A stretch of 35,565 nt of DNA from the NCBI GenBank assembly GCA_964498065.1, contig CAZCFZ010000040.1:1-35565 (forward strand). The letters run 5' to 3'. This DNA is from FEN-1297 sp964498065. Its GTDB lineage: Bacteria; Bacteroidota; Ignavibacteria; Ignavibacteriales; Ignavibacteriaceae. A model generated the notes under the pieces. The model was not told the DNA's origin, did no database searches, and was given only the letters and a program-made list of their open reading frames with translations. The position numbers and the translations under genes are program-made. Positions within the stretch are counted from its first letter, which is position 1. Each line of letters begins with the position of its first letter. Shown here piece by piece: positions 8,405 through 16,311 of this stretch.

Positions 8405-9511
8405 TTACAAGCGCTTAAGTATTACAATAGAAACATCATCTGAGGCAGGAGCGTTGCCGGAAAAGTAATCTATCTCATCCACAATCGCCCTGCCCATTTC
8501 TCCCGCATTAAGATTTTTTATCTTCGGCAGGTAGTTTATCAATCTTTCCATTCCAAATAATTCCTCATTTTCATTTTGCGCTTCCGTAACACCATCAGAA
8601 TAAGCTATAAAAATATCACCGGAATTTAAATTCAGCATTGTTTCGGAATATTTAAAACTATCCATTAGTCCTAATGCCGGTTCGCCTTTCATCAACTCGG
8701 AAATACCTTCCTTATTTATTAGAATCGGGGGTAAGTGACCTGCATTAATAAAACGCAATTGACCGGTATCCGGAATTAATTCGGCATATAACATAGATGC
8801 AAACAGGCCTGGAAGACTGTCGCGATGAAAAATCTCATGAAGCTTTGAGCCGAAATTGGATAAGTACTCATAATCCGGCGCTAAAGCTCTAATAGTTGCC
8901 TGCAGCTTTGCCATTAGTAATGCAGCTTTTAAACCTTTTCCCGCAACATCGGCAATTACTACTCCAATACTTTTTTCTTTAATCTTAAGAAAATCAACAA
9001 GATCTCCTCCCACTTCGTTTGCAGATTTTGTAAACAACCAGACCGACCAGCCTGGAACCAACGGATTCTGCTCCGGCAGCAAAGACTGTTGCAATTTTCT
9101 TCCTGCTTCCAGTTCATCTTTTGCCAGTAATTTATCCTTTAATTCGAGCATTAGTACGAATAAAATAATTATTCCGCCTATTATACCTTGATTATTAGTT
9201 ACTGTTTGTCCCGAATTAACTTCGATTGTTCTGCCGCTTAGTAAAAAAATAACACCGATTAATATTAAAATCCTTCTCAAAGGTGTCAGCCGGACAAACA
9301 TGTTTTTCAAAATCCATAATGCTTCAAATAAAAAACGTTTTACGCGGCTCATATTTTCCGAGCGTTTTTTCTGCTCTTCATTAATGTAAAACTTTTTTAA
9401 GTCCCTGTATTCTTTATTTAAATCATTTTTGAAGTTTAAATGACTTAAATCGTCCCTTAACACTTTACCTATTCCGGGTCCGGATTTTTGCCATTGTTCA
9501 CCTGAGTTCAT
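8405..9511 (-). CDS. membrane-linked SpoIIE/RsbU-type PP2C serine phosphatase
   Basis: A 368-residue protein with a basic cytoplasmic N-terminus, two membrane segments (about 80-93 and 109-124), a short linker helix containing LQQSLLPEQNP (typical of RsbU-like proteins) and a C-terminal PP2C domain (about 155-368). Metal-binding acidic residues are in place: Asp170 in EVGGDLVDF, Asp188 in VIADVAGKG, Asp306 in YSDGVTEAQ, and Asp358/Asp359 in ASDDVSIVIL. FINAGHLPP is also typical. Such enzymes dephosphorylate anti-sigma-factor antagonists in partner-switching stress pathways. No anti-sigma factor, STAS protein or sigma factor is encoded nearby, so its partners must be elsewhere. AGGG precedes the ATG. 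Confidence 0.93.
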   Translation of the reverse strand: MNSGEQWQKSGPGIGKVLRDDLSHLNFKNDLNKEYRDLKKFYINEEQKKRSENMSRVKRFLFEALWILKNMFVRLTPLRRILILIGVIFLLSGRTIEVNSGQTVTNNQGIIGGIIILFVLMLELKDKLLAKDELEAGRKLQQSLLPEQNPLVPGWSVWLFTKSANEVGGDLVDFLKIKEKSIGVVIADVAGKGLKAALLMAKLQATIRALAPDYEYLSNFGSKLHEIFHRDSLPGLFASMLYAELIPDTGQLRFINAGHLPPILINKEGISELMKGEPALGLMDSFKYSETMLNLNSGDIFIAYSDGVTEAQNENEELFGMERLINYLPKIKNLNAGEMGRAIVDEIDYFSGNAPASDDVSIVILKRL

Positions 9512-9773
9512 ATTTATTCCCTTTTTTGAATGGAAATATTTAAGGAATTAACCAGACACATAATTTTATAAAATTTTTAATTGACCAAAATAGAATCCGG
9601 TATTAACAGCGGTTGTAAATTTCTATATTAAAAAGAGATCTAAAAAACCATTAATAAATTAACTAAATCTTTAAGAGGCGTCAACCAGGATATGATAAAC
9701 GGTCAGGAACTTTTTATGAAATATTAGAGATGCTTGTATTATAGAATTTCAACAGCCTTATAAAATCACCTAT

Positions 9774-10247
9774 TTAAGAAAATATTTGTTCAAAGTGATG
9801 CTGCATGTGAGCAAAATAATCGTTAATTAAGTATTCCAAGGTTGCAGGCTCATCAGGCGGGTGTTTCTCAAAGCAGATTTTGTCCAGATTGTGTTCGTCT
9901 CTCGGTTCGCTTAGTATTTCTTCCGGGATCGCATCTATAAAACGGAGTATATGTTTATTATATGTTGCCCACAGTGTAATTAAATCCTGCCATGATGAAT
10001 CTTTGTAATTCTGAATCTTAACCCAGCCATTTTGATCGTATGACTCAAAAATTAATTCCTGTGTTAGAATAGCATTTACGAATCTCGAATGATTATTTGC
10101 AGCTGAATCTATCAAATGGCCGAGCACTTCTTTTCTTAACCACTTACCCGGGGCATACGAAGTATTTGCAAAATCATCATTCATGTCTCTCAAATTAATC
10201 TCGGTGGACTCAATAAAATCTTTATAATATTCAATAAACTTTCCCAT
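9774..10247 (-). CDS. DinB-superfamily metal-binding protein
   Basis: A 157-residue four-helix-bundle protein of the DinB/YfiT type. KWLRKEVLGHLIDSAANN carries the first predicted metal ligand, His44. The C-terminal helix YFAHMQHHFEQI supplies His147 and His151, giving the usual three-histidine site. Members include thiol-dependent transferases and damage-inducible proteins, but most are uncharacterised and the reaction here is unknown. It appears to be transcribed alone, with GGAG eight bases before the ATG. The 262 bases between it and the phosphatase gene hold no recognisable gene. Confidence 0.85.
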   Translation of the reverse strand: MGKFIEYYKDFIESTEINLRDMNDDFANTSYAPGKWLRKEVLGHLIDSAANNHSRFVNAILTQELIFESYDQNGWVKIQNYKDSSWQDLITLWATYNKHILRFIDAIPEEILSEPRDEHNLDKICFEKHPPDEPATLEYLINDYFAHMQHHFEQIFS

Positions 10248-10377
10248 TCAAATTTCTCCATATTATAAATTTGACATCAATTTTTCTTAATTTATCTATA
10301 CTAAGATAATAATCAGATAGCTGTAAAAGAAAAATTTTTACAATATGTCTACGATTTAAATTTAAATAATTTTTTTA

Positions 10378-11292
10378 TCAATCTGATTCACTGTACTTCT
10401 TTTCTCCGGCAGTAATTTTAATTTGAAGATAATTCTGTTTCGGCGGAAGCGGACATGTTGCATATTTCGTAAATGCACATGGCGGATTATAAGCCTTATT
10501 AAAATCCAAGATTACTTTCCCATCGGGTCCGGGCATATCGGCATATAAAAATCTTCCGGCACCGTATGTTTCATCACCGTTAGTTTCATCCGCAAAAATT
10601 ATAAATAATTGATTTCCCTCTATAAGCGGATCCAATCGAAACTCTCTACCCTTTATTGAGAATACAAGTGATGAAGCTACTGTATCTTTTTCAGTTGTTC
10701 CTATAATACTTTGTACGGTAATAATCTTAGGCGGATTGTTCGGGACATATTCGGCAGTTATTTTCCAATCTTCGTTAATGGGGAACGTATCAATTCCTTT
10801 AAACTCTCTTAAAAGCGGCGCATTCAAATCCCGCACTCTTACCCCGTACATATTTCCCCGTTTAATTATAAACCATCTTAAATAACCAAGACTAAGTACC
10901 GTAGGATTTCCGGAATTATCATCCTGCAGGATCATTTCTGATACCGGCTGACTATTACAGAAGACTCTTGCATTCGGCTGTATATTTACGGTAACAATGC
11001 CATTCTTTAAAGTAAAAGTGCCGATAACCCCCGGTGCCATCCCCCTTGGAAATACAATATCATTTCCAAGATCGGTACCGAATTTATTCTCACCGGGTTT
11101 TAACCAATACAAACCGACTAAATTCAACCATCCATTCTCTTCTTTTAAATTTTCAATTCTTTTCTTATGCCATTCTTTGATGGATGCTATATAAGACGGA
11201 CTTCCTTTTTGTTCAAGATTATTATTTCTGCAGCCGGTAAATAAAAGTATAAATAAGAATAAAACCGGTATTCCAGCTTTAAGATATTTCAT
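10378..11292 (-). CDS. DUF1684 lipoprotein
   Basis: The hydrophobic leader ends in LLFTGC, a good lipobox, so the mature protein probably starts at Cys22 and is membrane-attached outside the cytoplasm. The rest follows the DUF1684 pattern: IKEWHKKRIENLKEENGWL and LVGLYWLKPGENKFGTD near the start, a central YLRWFIIKRG and RVRDLNAP, and the C-terminal block with GRFLYADMP, VILDFNKAYNPPCAFTKYATCPLPP. Biochemical function is unknown. I use the ATG at 11292; extending to 11316 requires a TTG and adds eight residues ahead of the leader. The 309 bases upstream hold no gene that I can support. Confidence 0.88.
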   Translation of the reverse strand: MKYLKAGIPVLFLFILLFTGCRNNNLEQKGSPSYIASIKEWHKKRIENLKEENGWLNLVGLYWLKPGENKFGTDLGNDIVFPRGMAPGVIGTFTLKNGIVTVNIQPNARVFCNSQPVSEMILQDDNSGNPTVLSLGYLRWFIIKRGNMYGVRVRDLNAPLLREFKGIDTFPINEDWKITAEYVPNNPPKIITVQSIIGTTEKDTVASSLVFSIKGREFRLDPLIEGNQLFIIFADETNGDETYGAGRFLYADMPGPDGKVILDFNKAYNPPCAFTKYATCPLPPKQNYLQIKITAGEKKYSESD

Positions 11293-11601
11293 TATGTGTC
11301 TCTGAAAATAATTCAATTAAAAATCGTGGAAAAAAGTAATTGTTTAAAGTTGAAAATTCAAATTATTAATCATCCCTGACTATTAAATTATCTTAAACTT
11401 ACCAAAAAATTCCGGCATTTTTAAATTCTAAATAATTGACGCTTTATTATTTCTAATTCAGGTTTATTTTAACAACCGAAGATGTGATTTATTAACCGTT
11501 CATCAAAATAATAGGAACAAATATTCATGCGATATGTATTATTATTCAAGAAGAAATAGAAATTAAGACTCAAATTAGTTGCATAGATATAGGGGGCTGA
11601 T

Positions 11602-12087
11602 ATGAATAAATCGTCTCTCGAAATTTTTATAAAAAAATTAAACAGTATCGGCAGTGAGAGCATAATTACAATTATGACTCCAATTTCGAGCACAACCTTT
11701 TTAAATGCTAATGATTCGCGCGATGAACTGCTGAAAAAAATTGAAAAGAGTAAACGTACTTTCTACCCTGTTTACAGCGAAAGCCCGGAAAATATCATCG
11801 GTATAATCCATATTAAAGAAATTCTGATAGAAGCTTTAAAAAATTCAGTCTTCGATATTAGGGAAGGCTTGCACGAGCCTATATATTTTAGTGAAAACAA
11901 CAGCATACACCAGGTTTATAATATTTTTGTTCAATCTAATACCGGAGCGGCTTTTGTAGTAAATAAATTGAATAATATAATCGGATTTATTACACTGAAA
12001 GAAGTAACACGTTCAATATTAGGCAGTCTAACTATTTATGAAAATTTGTATGAATCTTATCAAGATAAGAAAACCGGCGGGACCTAA
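11602..12087 (+). CDS. CBS-pair protein resembling the CorC/HlyC cytoplasmic module
   Basis: A 161-residue soluble protein consisting almost entirely of a CBS pair. ESIITIMTPISSTTFLNAND resembles the entry to the CBS pair in CorC/HlyC-type proteins. FYPVYSESPENIIGIIHIKEIL forms the first CBS core, and AAFVVNKLNNIIGFITLKEVT the second. There is no DUF21 membrane domain and no CorC_HlyC C-terminal domain, so it is either a free regulatory module or a reduced relative. CBS pairs usually bind adenine nucleotides and regulate a partner. GGGGGC lies about 4-9 bases before the ATG, serving as a ribosome site. It converges on the PGPGW gene. Confidence 0.82.
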   Translation: MNKSSLEIFIKKLNSIGSESIITIMTPISSTTFLNANDSRDELLKKIEKSKRTFYPVYSESPENIIGIIHIKEILIEALKNSVFDIREGLHEPIYFSENNSIHQVYNIFVQSNTGAAFVVNKLNNIIGFITLKEVTRSILGSLTIYENLYESYQDKKTGGT

Positions 12088-12234
12088 CTTGTTTAATGCG
12101 AATATTAAAAAATATGTCCGTTTATAAAATTTTCAAAAGAGCATGATATCAAAATTGTAAATGTTCTATTAAAATTTAGTTTTTAAACAATTAAATTTTT
12201 ATTTAAAGAGGCCAATTCAAAAAAGGCGAGCTGC

Positions 12235-12447
12235 TTACTGGGTTTGTGTGTTCTTTTTTAATTTACTTTTAATTTTAACCAGGAGTTTTTCAGCCCAGGG
12301 AAATTCTGAGGCTAAAATTGTAAGACCGGCAGGTATTACTAAAATGGCTGGGCCCGGCGTAACAATTAATAATATACCAATTATTATAACCGTAAAACCT
12401 AAAACAGCAATAATTATTTTTCTTAACTTTTTTTTAGTTTTTTGCAT
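12235..12447 (-). CDS. PGPGW-family small membrane protein
   Basis: A roughly 70-residue protein with a basic start (MQKTKKKLRK), two adjacent hydrophobic stretches separated by the turn TPGPAILVIPAGL, then FPWAEKLLVKIKSKLKK. This matches the short PGPGW transmembrane family, whose function is unknown. The ATG at 12447 is preferred over an upstream TTG at 12462; neither has a clear ribosome site. The basic ends should keep both termini in the cytoplasm. Nothing in the neighbourhood indicates a partner. Confidence 0.72.
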   Translation of the reverse strand: MQKTKKKLRKIIIAVLGFTVIIIGILLIVTPGPAILVIPAGLTILASEFPWAEKLLVKIKSKLKKNTQTQ

Positions 12448-12798
12448 TACAACCAGTAACAATCGATAGAAAATACTTTTAGCAAAGTTCAGAACAAATT
12501 TATAACCATCCGCTCTGACCTGTTATAATCTGTAATCTTAAGAAACAGGGTTTTCAACTTAAAATTAAAATGAATAACTGTCAATTAAAAAATTCAACAA
12601 AAATCCATAAATGACGATTTTTAATTATTTTCGCATGTTTTAAATGGTATGTTAAGACTTTAGTTTCAATATTAAAGTTTAAAAATTTGTTGCTTTTGAA
12701 AAGATATTTATAGGTTGAGATAATCTTTCCCAATTAGATAAGTACAAGACACCCGGTGTTTTTAAAACACCGGGTGTCTATAAAGAGCACAGTTTTTA
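12448..12798. other. intergenic region, only a strong hairpin seen
   Basis: These 351 bases separate two minus-strand genes. Apart from the perfect inverted repeat listed separately, I see AT-rich DNA with no gene. The promoter for the small membrane protein should lie in the left half, but no motif is convincing. Confidence 0.5.
12747..12779 (-). terminator. perfect 16-bp inverted repeat, probable terminator of the aldo/keto reductase gene
   Basis: AGACACCCGGTGTTTT (12747-12762) and its exact reverse complement (12764-12779) are separated by one base. In RNA the GC-rich part would form a 13-bp stem with a TTTAA-type loop. It sits 20 bases after the stop codon of the minus-strand aldo/keto reductase gene. 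There is no strong T tract after it on the minus strand, so an mRNA-stabilising hairpin or REP-like repeat is an alternative. Confidence 0.6.
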
Positions 12799-13812
12799 TT
12801 ACCTAAGTGCAGATTTGGGATCGCTTACTTTGGGAATCTTATACCAAATTTTATCAAGAAATTCCATTTCTTCTTCGTCTAAAACCAAATCAAGTGCTGG
12901 TAAGCTTCCATCGAGATGTTCCGGTTTACTTGCGCCAACAATGGCGGATGTAACCGCAGGTTGATTTAATACCCAGGCAACCGCAACTTGTGTAAACGGT
13001 TTGCTCCTATCTTTAAAAAATTCTTTCATTGAATCAACAGCATCAAACTGCGCTTCCTGCCAGTAGCGTGCGCGGTAAAGCTTTGCTGCATTGCCGAGAT
13101 TAAACCGCCCTGTCTTTTCCGGTTCTTTAGTTCTGTCGTGTTTTCCGGTTAAAAATCCTCCGGCTAAAGGATTATAAACTATTATTCCGACTCCTTCTTC
13201 ACGGCAAAGCGGAAATAGTTCTTTTTCAAATTCACGAAATAATATATTATATCTCGGCTGAACACAATCAAACCTTGCAATATTTAATTTATCGCTTATC
13301 CATAATGCTTTTGTTAATTGATATGCCATATAATTGCTGCATCCAATATACCTGACTTTACCCAATCTTACCAAGTCATCAAGTGCACGCAGAGTCTCAT
13401 CCAATGGGGTGTTAGCGTCATAAAAGTGAACCTGGTATAAATCAATAAAATCTGTTTTTAATCTTTTTAAGCTGGCATCGATTGCATCCATAATATGGCG
13501 GCGGGAAAGGCCCTGATCGTTAGGCGAATTACCCATTTTACCGTTGCATTTTGTAGCAAGAACTGTTTCATGCCTTCTGCCGGGATGCGTATTAAGCCAA
13601 TTGCCTATAATAGTTTCTGTTGCGCCAACCGTTTTAAGATCGGGAGGAAGCGGATAAACATCAGCGGTATCTACAAAGTTAACACCTGCATTCCATGCAC
13701 GGTCAAGAATTTCAAACGAAGTTTTTTCATCGCATTGATTTCCGAAAGTCATTGTGCCGAGACAAATTTCACTTACCTGAAGCCCGGTTCTTCCCAAACG
13801 CTTTATTTTCAT
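12799..13812 (-). CDS. aldo/keto reductase
   Basis: A full-length 337-residue NAD(P)H-dependent oxidoreductase of the (beta/alpha)8-barrel AKR superfamily. The catalytic tetrad is visible: Asp48 in NFVDTADVY, Tyr53, Lys88 in VLATKCNGK, and His129 in IDLYQVHFYD. The cofactor side shows YIGCSNY, VQPRYNILFRE and the C-terminal VTSAIVGASKPEHL. The family reduces aldehydes, ketones and sugar-derived carbonyls; members similar to YghZ/YajO act broadly on aldehydes, and the true substrate cannot be told. It is monocistronic, with GGGAT before the ATG and a hairpin after the stop. The upstream region has a composite palindrome element. Confidence 0.94.
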   Translation of the reverse strand: MKIKRLGRTGLQVSEICLGTMTFGNQCDEKTSFEILDRAWNAGVNFVDTADVYPLPPDLKTVGATETIIGNWLNTHPGRRHETVLATKCNGKMGNSPNDQGLSRRHIMDAIDASLKRLKTDFIDLYQVHFYDANTPLDETLRALDDLVRLGKVRYIGCSNYMAYQLTKALWISDKLNIARFDCVQPRYNILFREFEKELFPLCREEGVGIIVYNPLAGGFLTGKHDRTKEPEKTGRFNLGNAAKLYRARYWQEAQFDAVDSMKEFFKDRSKPFTQVAVAWVLNQPAVTSAIVGASKPEHLDGSLPALDLVLDEEEMEFLDKIWYKIPKVSDPKSALR

Positions 13813-13865
13813 ATTTATCCCGTAATTATTTTAATTCGTTGTAAGGAATATATTACATAAATTTT

Positions 13866-13968
13866 AAACTGTTAAAACAGTTAAATTATATAGAGTTTTT
13901 TTATTAACGCCGGGATTAATCCCGGCGTTAATGATACAAGGCCTTATTTGTAACCGTTTTAACGGTTT
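13866..13968. repeat. composite palindromic element (three palindromes), REP-like
   Basis: In the 570-base region between divergent genes, three palindromes lie in a row. The outer ones are AACTGT-TAAA-ACAGTT (13867-13882) and AACCGT-TTTA-ACGGTT (13952-13967). They are inverted copies of each other that differ by a paired change: a T-A pair in one is a C-G pair in the other, so the stem is kept. Between them is a perfect 30-bp palindrome (13903-13932) made of ATTAACGCCGGGATT and its reverse complement. The compensatory change points to a mobile or structured repeat family rather than a simple terminator. The rest of 13813-14382 is AT-rich with no gene; a good ribosome site, CGGAG, precedes the next gene. 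Confidence 0.65.
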
Positions 13969-14382
13969 ATGATCTAACTGCTTACCGAAAGGTAGATTCA
14001 CAAAACCAGTTTTTTCCTAAATTAATTTTAAATATTTTTTGCAAAAAGTCCGGTTAATCTTATCACCTCTTCATAAAAAAGTAGTTCATTCTTAATTACC
14101 GGTTAAAATTTGCGGGGGGATAAGTTTTAATCAAATTTAAACTTACACTGTATAATTATTGTCCTATATTATAATTTGTTGCATATTCAAGCAATATTTT
14201 TTCAATACGGTATTGAAAATTAAATCAGCTATTACAATATTTTGGTTAGTAAGTCTATTTCATATAAAAAGTTAGGGATAATAATAAGATAAGTTTAATT
14301 AATTTAAATTATATTAGATCATCCGAATACATATAAATCAAGAATTTTGAAATAAAAAATATATAATACATACGGAGTTAAT

Positions 14383-15660
14383 ATGGAAAAGAAAATAGTA
14401 GATCCTTCGGAGTTATACCGGCTGCCCTGGACTTTACCGGATAACGGTATTTCATGGCTTGAACCTACTGCCCGCTGCAATTTGAATTGTTACGGATGTT
14501 ACAGGAAAAACATTAAGGATTCTCATAAGTCAATGGAAGTTGTAAAACATGAACTTGATGTTTTTCAATCTATGAGAAAAACAGACTGCATATCAATTGC
14601 CGGCGGAGATCCATTACTTTATCCAAATATTATTGAACTTATTGCGGAAATAAAATCGCGCGGTATTAAACCAATAGTAAATACGAACGGTATTGCATTA
14701 ACTAAAGAACTGCTTCATGATTTGAAGAAGGCCGGCGTTTTCGGATTTACATTTCACATAGACAGCAAGCAGGGACGCGGGCGTGGTCCGAAATGGGAAG
14801 GTAAAAACGAACTTGAGCTAAATGAACTTAGGCTTCATTATGCCGAGATGCTCGCTGCAGAAGGTAATATTTCATGCTCATTTAATTCAACCGTATACGG
14901 CGACACTTTACATTACGTTCCGGAATTAGTTGAATGGGCGCAAAAACATATCGACATTGTTAATACAATGGTCTTTATTTTATTCAGATATATTACTCCC
15001 GATTTACCTTACGATTTTTATGCCGGCGATAAAAAAATAGTCTGGGATGAAATACATTATCATTCAAATAAAGAAGAAGTGACCAATTTAATGGCACCGG
15101 ATATTGTTCAGGAAATCAGAAAGAAATTTCCGGATTTTAAACCCGCAGCTTTTTTGAATGGCACTCATAAAGCAGATGATTTTAAATGGCTTCTAACCGA
15201 ACGTATCGGAAATAAAGATAAAATTTTCGGATACCTGAACAATAAGTTTCTCGAAATGGTAATGACATTTTATCATTACAGATATGACCGTTATTTATCT
15301 TATGCTTCGACAAAAACTTTAAGCACAGGCAGAACAACAATGTTCAGTCTCTGGCCGTTTAATAAGGCTGTAAGATCATCTTTTAAAAAATATATGGGCT
15401 ATCTGGCTGCAAATCCTTTTAGAATCTTCAAGAAAGTTCATATGCAGTCAATCATGATTATCCAGCCTGTAGACTTTATGGCAAACGGTGATCAAAGCAT
15501 GTGCGACGGATGTCCCGATATAACAGTTTGGAAAGATAAGAACGGTAAAGATCAATTAGTATGGTCGTGCAGATTGGAAGAAGCCATGGAATACGGAGAA
15601 TTCTTACATACTGTGCCTAAAAAGACAAATGATAAAGAAAAAGAAGTTCATGTAAACTAG
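14383..15660 (+). CDS. radical SAM protein with extra C-terminal cysteines
   Basis: A 425-residue radical SAM enzyme. The 4Fe-4S ligands are Cys32, Cys36 and Cys39 in TARCNLNCYGCYRKN, followed by the SAM-contact motif AGGDP (73-77) and NTNGIAL. Past the barrel, a long region of about 200 residues carries hydrophobic and basic stretches. A C-terminal cluster, Cys374 and Cys377 in MCDGCPD and Cys396 in VWSCRLEE, could bind an auxiliary iron-sulfur cluster or zinc, but is shorter than a classic SPASM domain. I do not recognise the exact subfamily or substrate. The gene lies upstream of a cyclopropane-fatty-acid synthase and an SDR but is separated from them by 651 bases of repeats, so an operon is unlikely. 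TACGGAG precedes the ATG. Confidence 0.85.
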   Translation: MEKKIVDPSELYRLPWTLPDNGISWLEPTARCNLNCYGCYRKNIKDSHKSMEVVKHELDVFQSMRKTDCISIAGGDPLLYPNIIELIAEIKSRGIKPIVNTNGIALTKELLHDLKKAGVFGFTFHIDSKQGRGRGPKWEGKNELELNELRLHYAEMLAAEGNISCSFNSTVYGDTLHYVPELVEWAQKHIDIVNTMVFILFRYITPDLPYDFYAGDKKIVWDEIHYHSNKEEVTNLMAPDIVQEIRKKFPDFKPAAFLNGTHKADDFKWLLTERIGNKDKIFGYLNNKFLEMVMTFYHYRYDRYLSYASTKTLSTGRTTMFSLWPFNKAVRSSFKKYMGYLAANPFRIFKKVHMQSIMIIQPVDFMANGDQSMCDGCPDITVWKDKNGKDQLVWSCRLEEAMEYGEFLHTVPKKTNDKEKEVHVN

Positions 15661-16311
15661 TACACTTAATTAGTAACTGAAGTTATGAAATTATCATGCT
15701 GAACCAAGTCATCCTGGGCTTTGCCGCAGGCATTCCTTCGGAAGACCGGGGATCTGCAATTGATTCATCATCTGAAGTTAGTAAAAAATAAAGATACCGG
15801 ATCAAGCTTCTTTGCGGTTAGTACATAAGTGTTAACTTAACTTTTGAAAATATAAGTATTATTGTGTTACATTATATTGTTATTTATTCTAATCTGCTTA
15901 ACATTGCACTCCTAACGGAGTGCCGGTTTCTTTGTCATTTGATCTTTTTACAAACATAAAACTCCTATGGAGTTTTTAATTGACTCCGATAGGAGTCATA
16001 TGTTTGTAACTAGGAAGAAACTAAATTTAAATGAACTCCGTTAGGAGTTCTATGTTTTAACTAGCATAAATTTTAATAACTGTAATTTTTTTATATAAAC
16101 TGAATTACAGTAATACCTAATATAATTAGGTTAATGCCAATGTTTGGTAAGCAGGTTCAGTCTGACAATAACTGGTTTTTCGGATTATACATAGCTTCAG
16201 TAATTAACATATAAAATTTATTTGTGAACTGAACAACCATTCTTTGACTTAAAAGTTTTTAATTTGTTTCCTAATGATGAGTTTTGTCTCATAAAATTTT
16301 AGGAGACGAAA
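15661..16311. other. repeat-rich intergenic region
   Basis: No gene is seen in these 651 bases. The left part (about 15709-15755, beginning GTCATCCTGGGCTTTGCCG) is GC-richer and resembles the dispersed GTCATCC/GTCATTCC type of intergenic repeat, with a small stem GGC-TTT-GCC inside. The middle holds the ACTCC/GGAGT palindrome cluster listed separately. To the right are two more hairpins: CTGTAATT (16080-16087) with AATTACAG (16103-16110), and ACCTAAT-ATA-ATTAGGT (16115-16131). The last 100 bases should contain the cfa promoter, which I cannot define. Confidence 0.5.
15906..16064. repeat. cluster of four ACTCC-GGAGT palindromes (REP-like)
   Basis: Four short palindromes share the core ACTCC-(3-4 nt)-GGAGT: 15906-15923, 15958-15976, 15981-15998 and 16033-16050. 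Their outer bases differ but remain paired (GC...GC, AA...TT, TG...CA, GA...TC), and the loops include TAAC and its reverse complement GTTA, so units occur in both orientations. Units 2 and 3 are enclosed by an 11-bp inverted repeat (TTACAAACATA 15948-15958, TATGTTTGTAA 15999-16009). Units 3 and 4 share the right flank TATGTTT(G)TAACTAG. A decayed copy lies at 19329-19348. This is the pattern of REP elements mobilised by REP-associated tyrosine transposases; no such transposase is in the window. Confidence 0.75.

Noticed and set aside
11469..11693. A 74-codon minus-strand frame before and over the CBS gene start
   Set aside because: Low-complexity hydrophobic/Asn-rich product, no ribosome site, and it overlaps the start of a well-supported gene.
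13495..13860. A 121-codon plus-strand frame opposite the aldo/keto reductase
   Set aside because: Antisense shadow of a strong coding gene, with no recognisable motif or ribosome site.
15906..16064. Possible CRISPR array
   Set aside because: The repeats are short palindromes in both orientations with unequal spacing and no uniform spacers, and no cas genes are present.
15661..16311. Possible structured RNA or tRNA genes in the repeat-rich gap
   Set aside because: I looked for cloverleaf features and a CCA-proximal acceptor stem and found only separate short hairpins.
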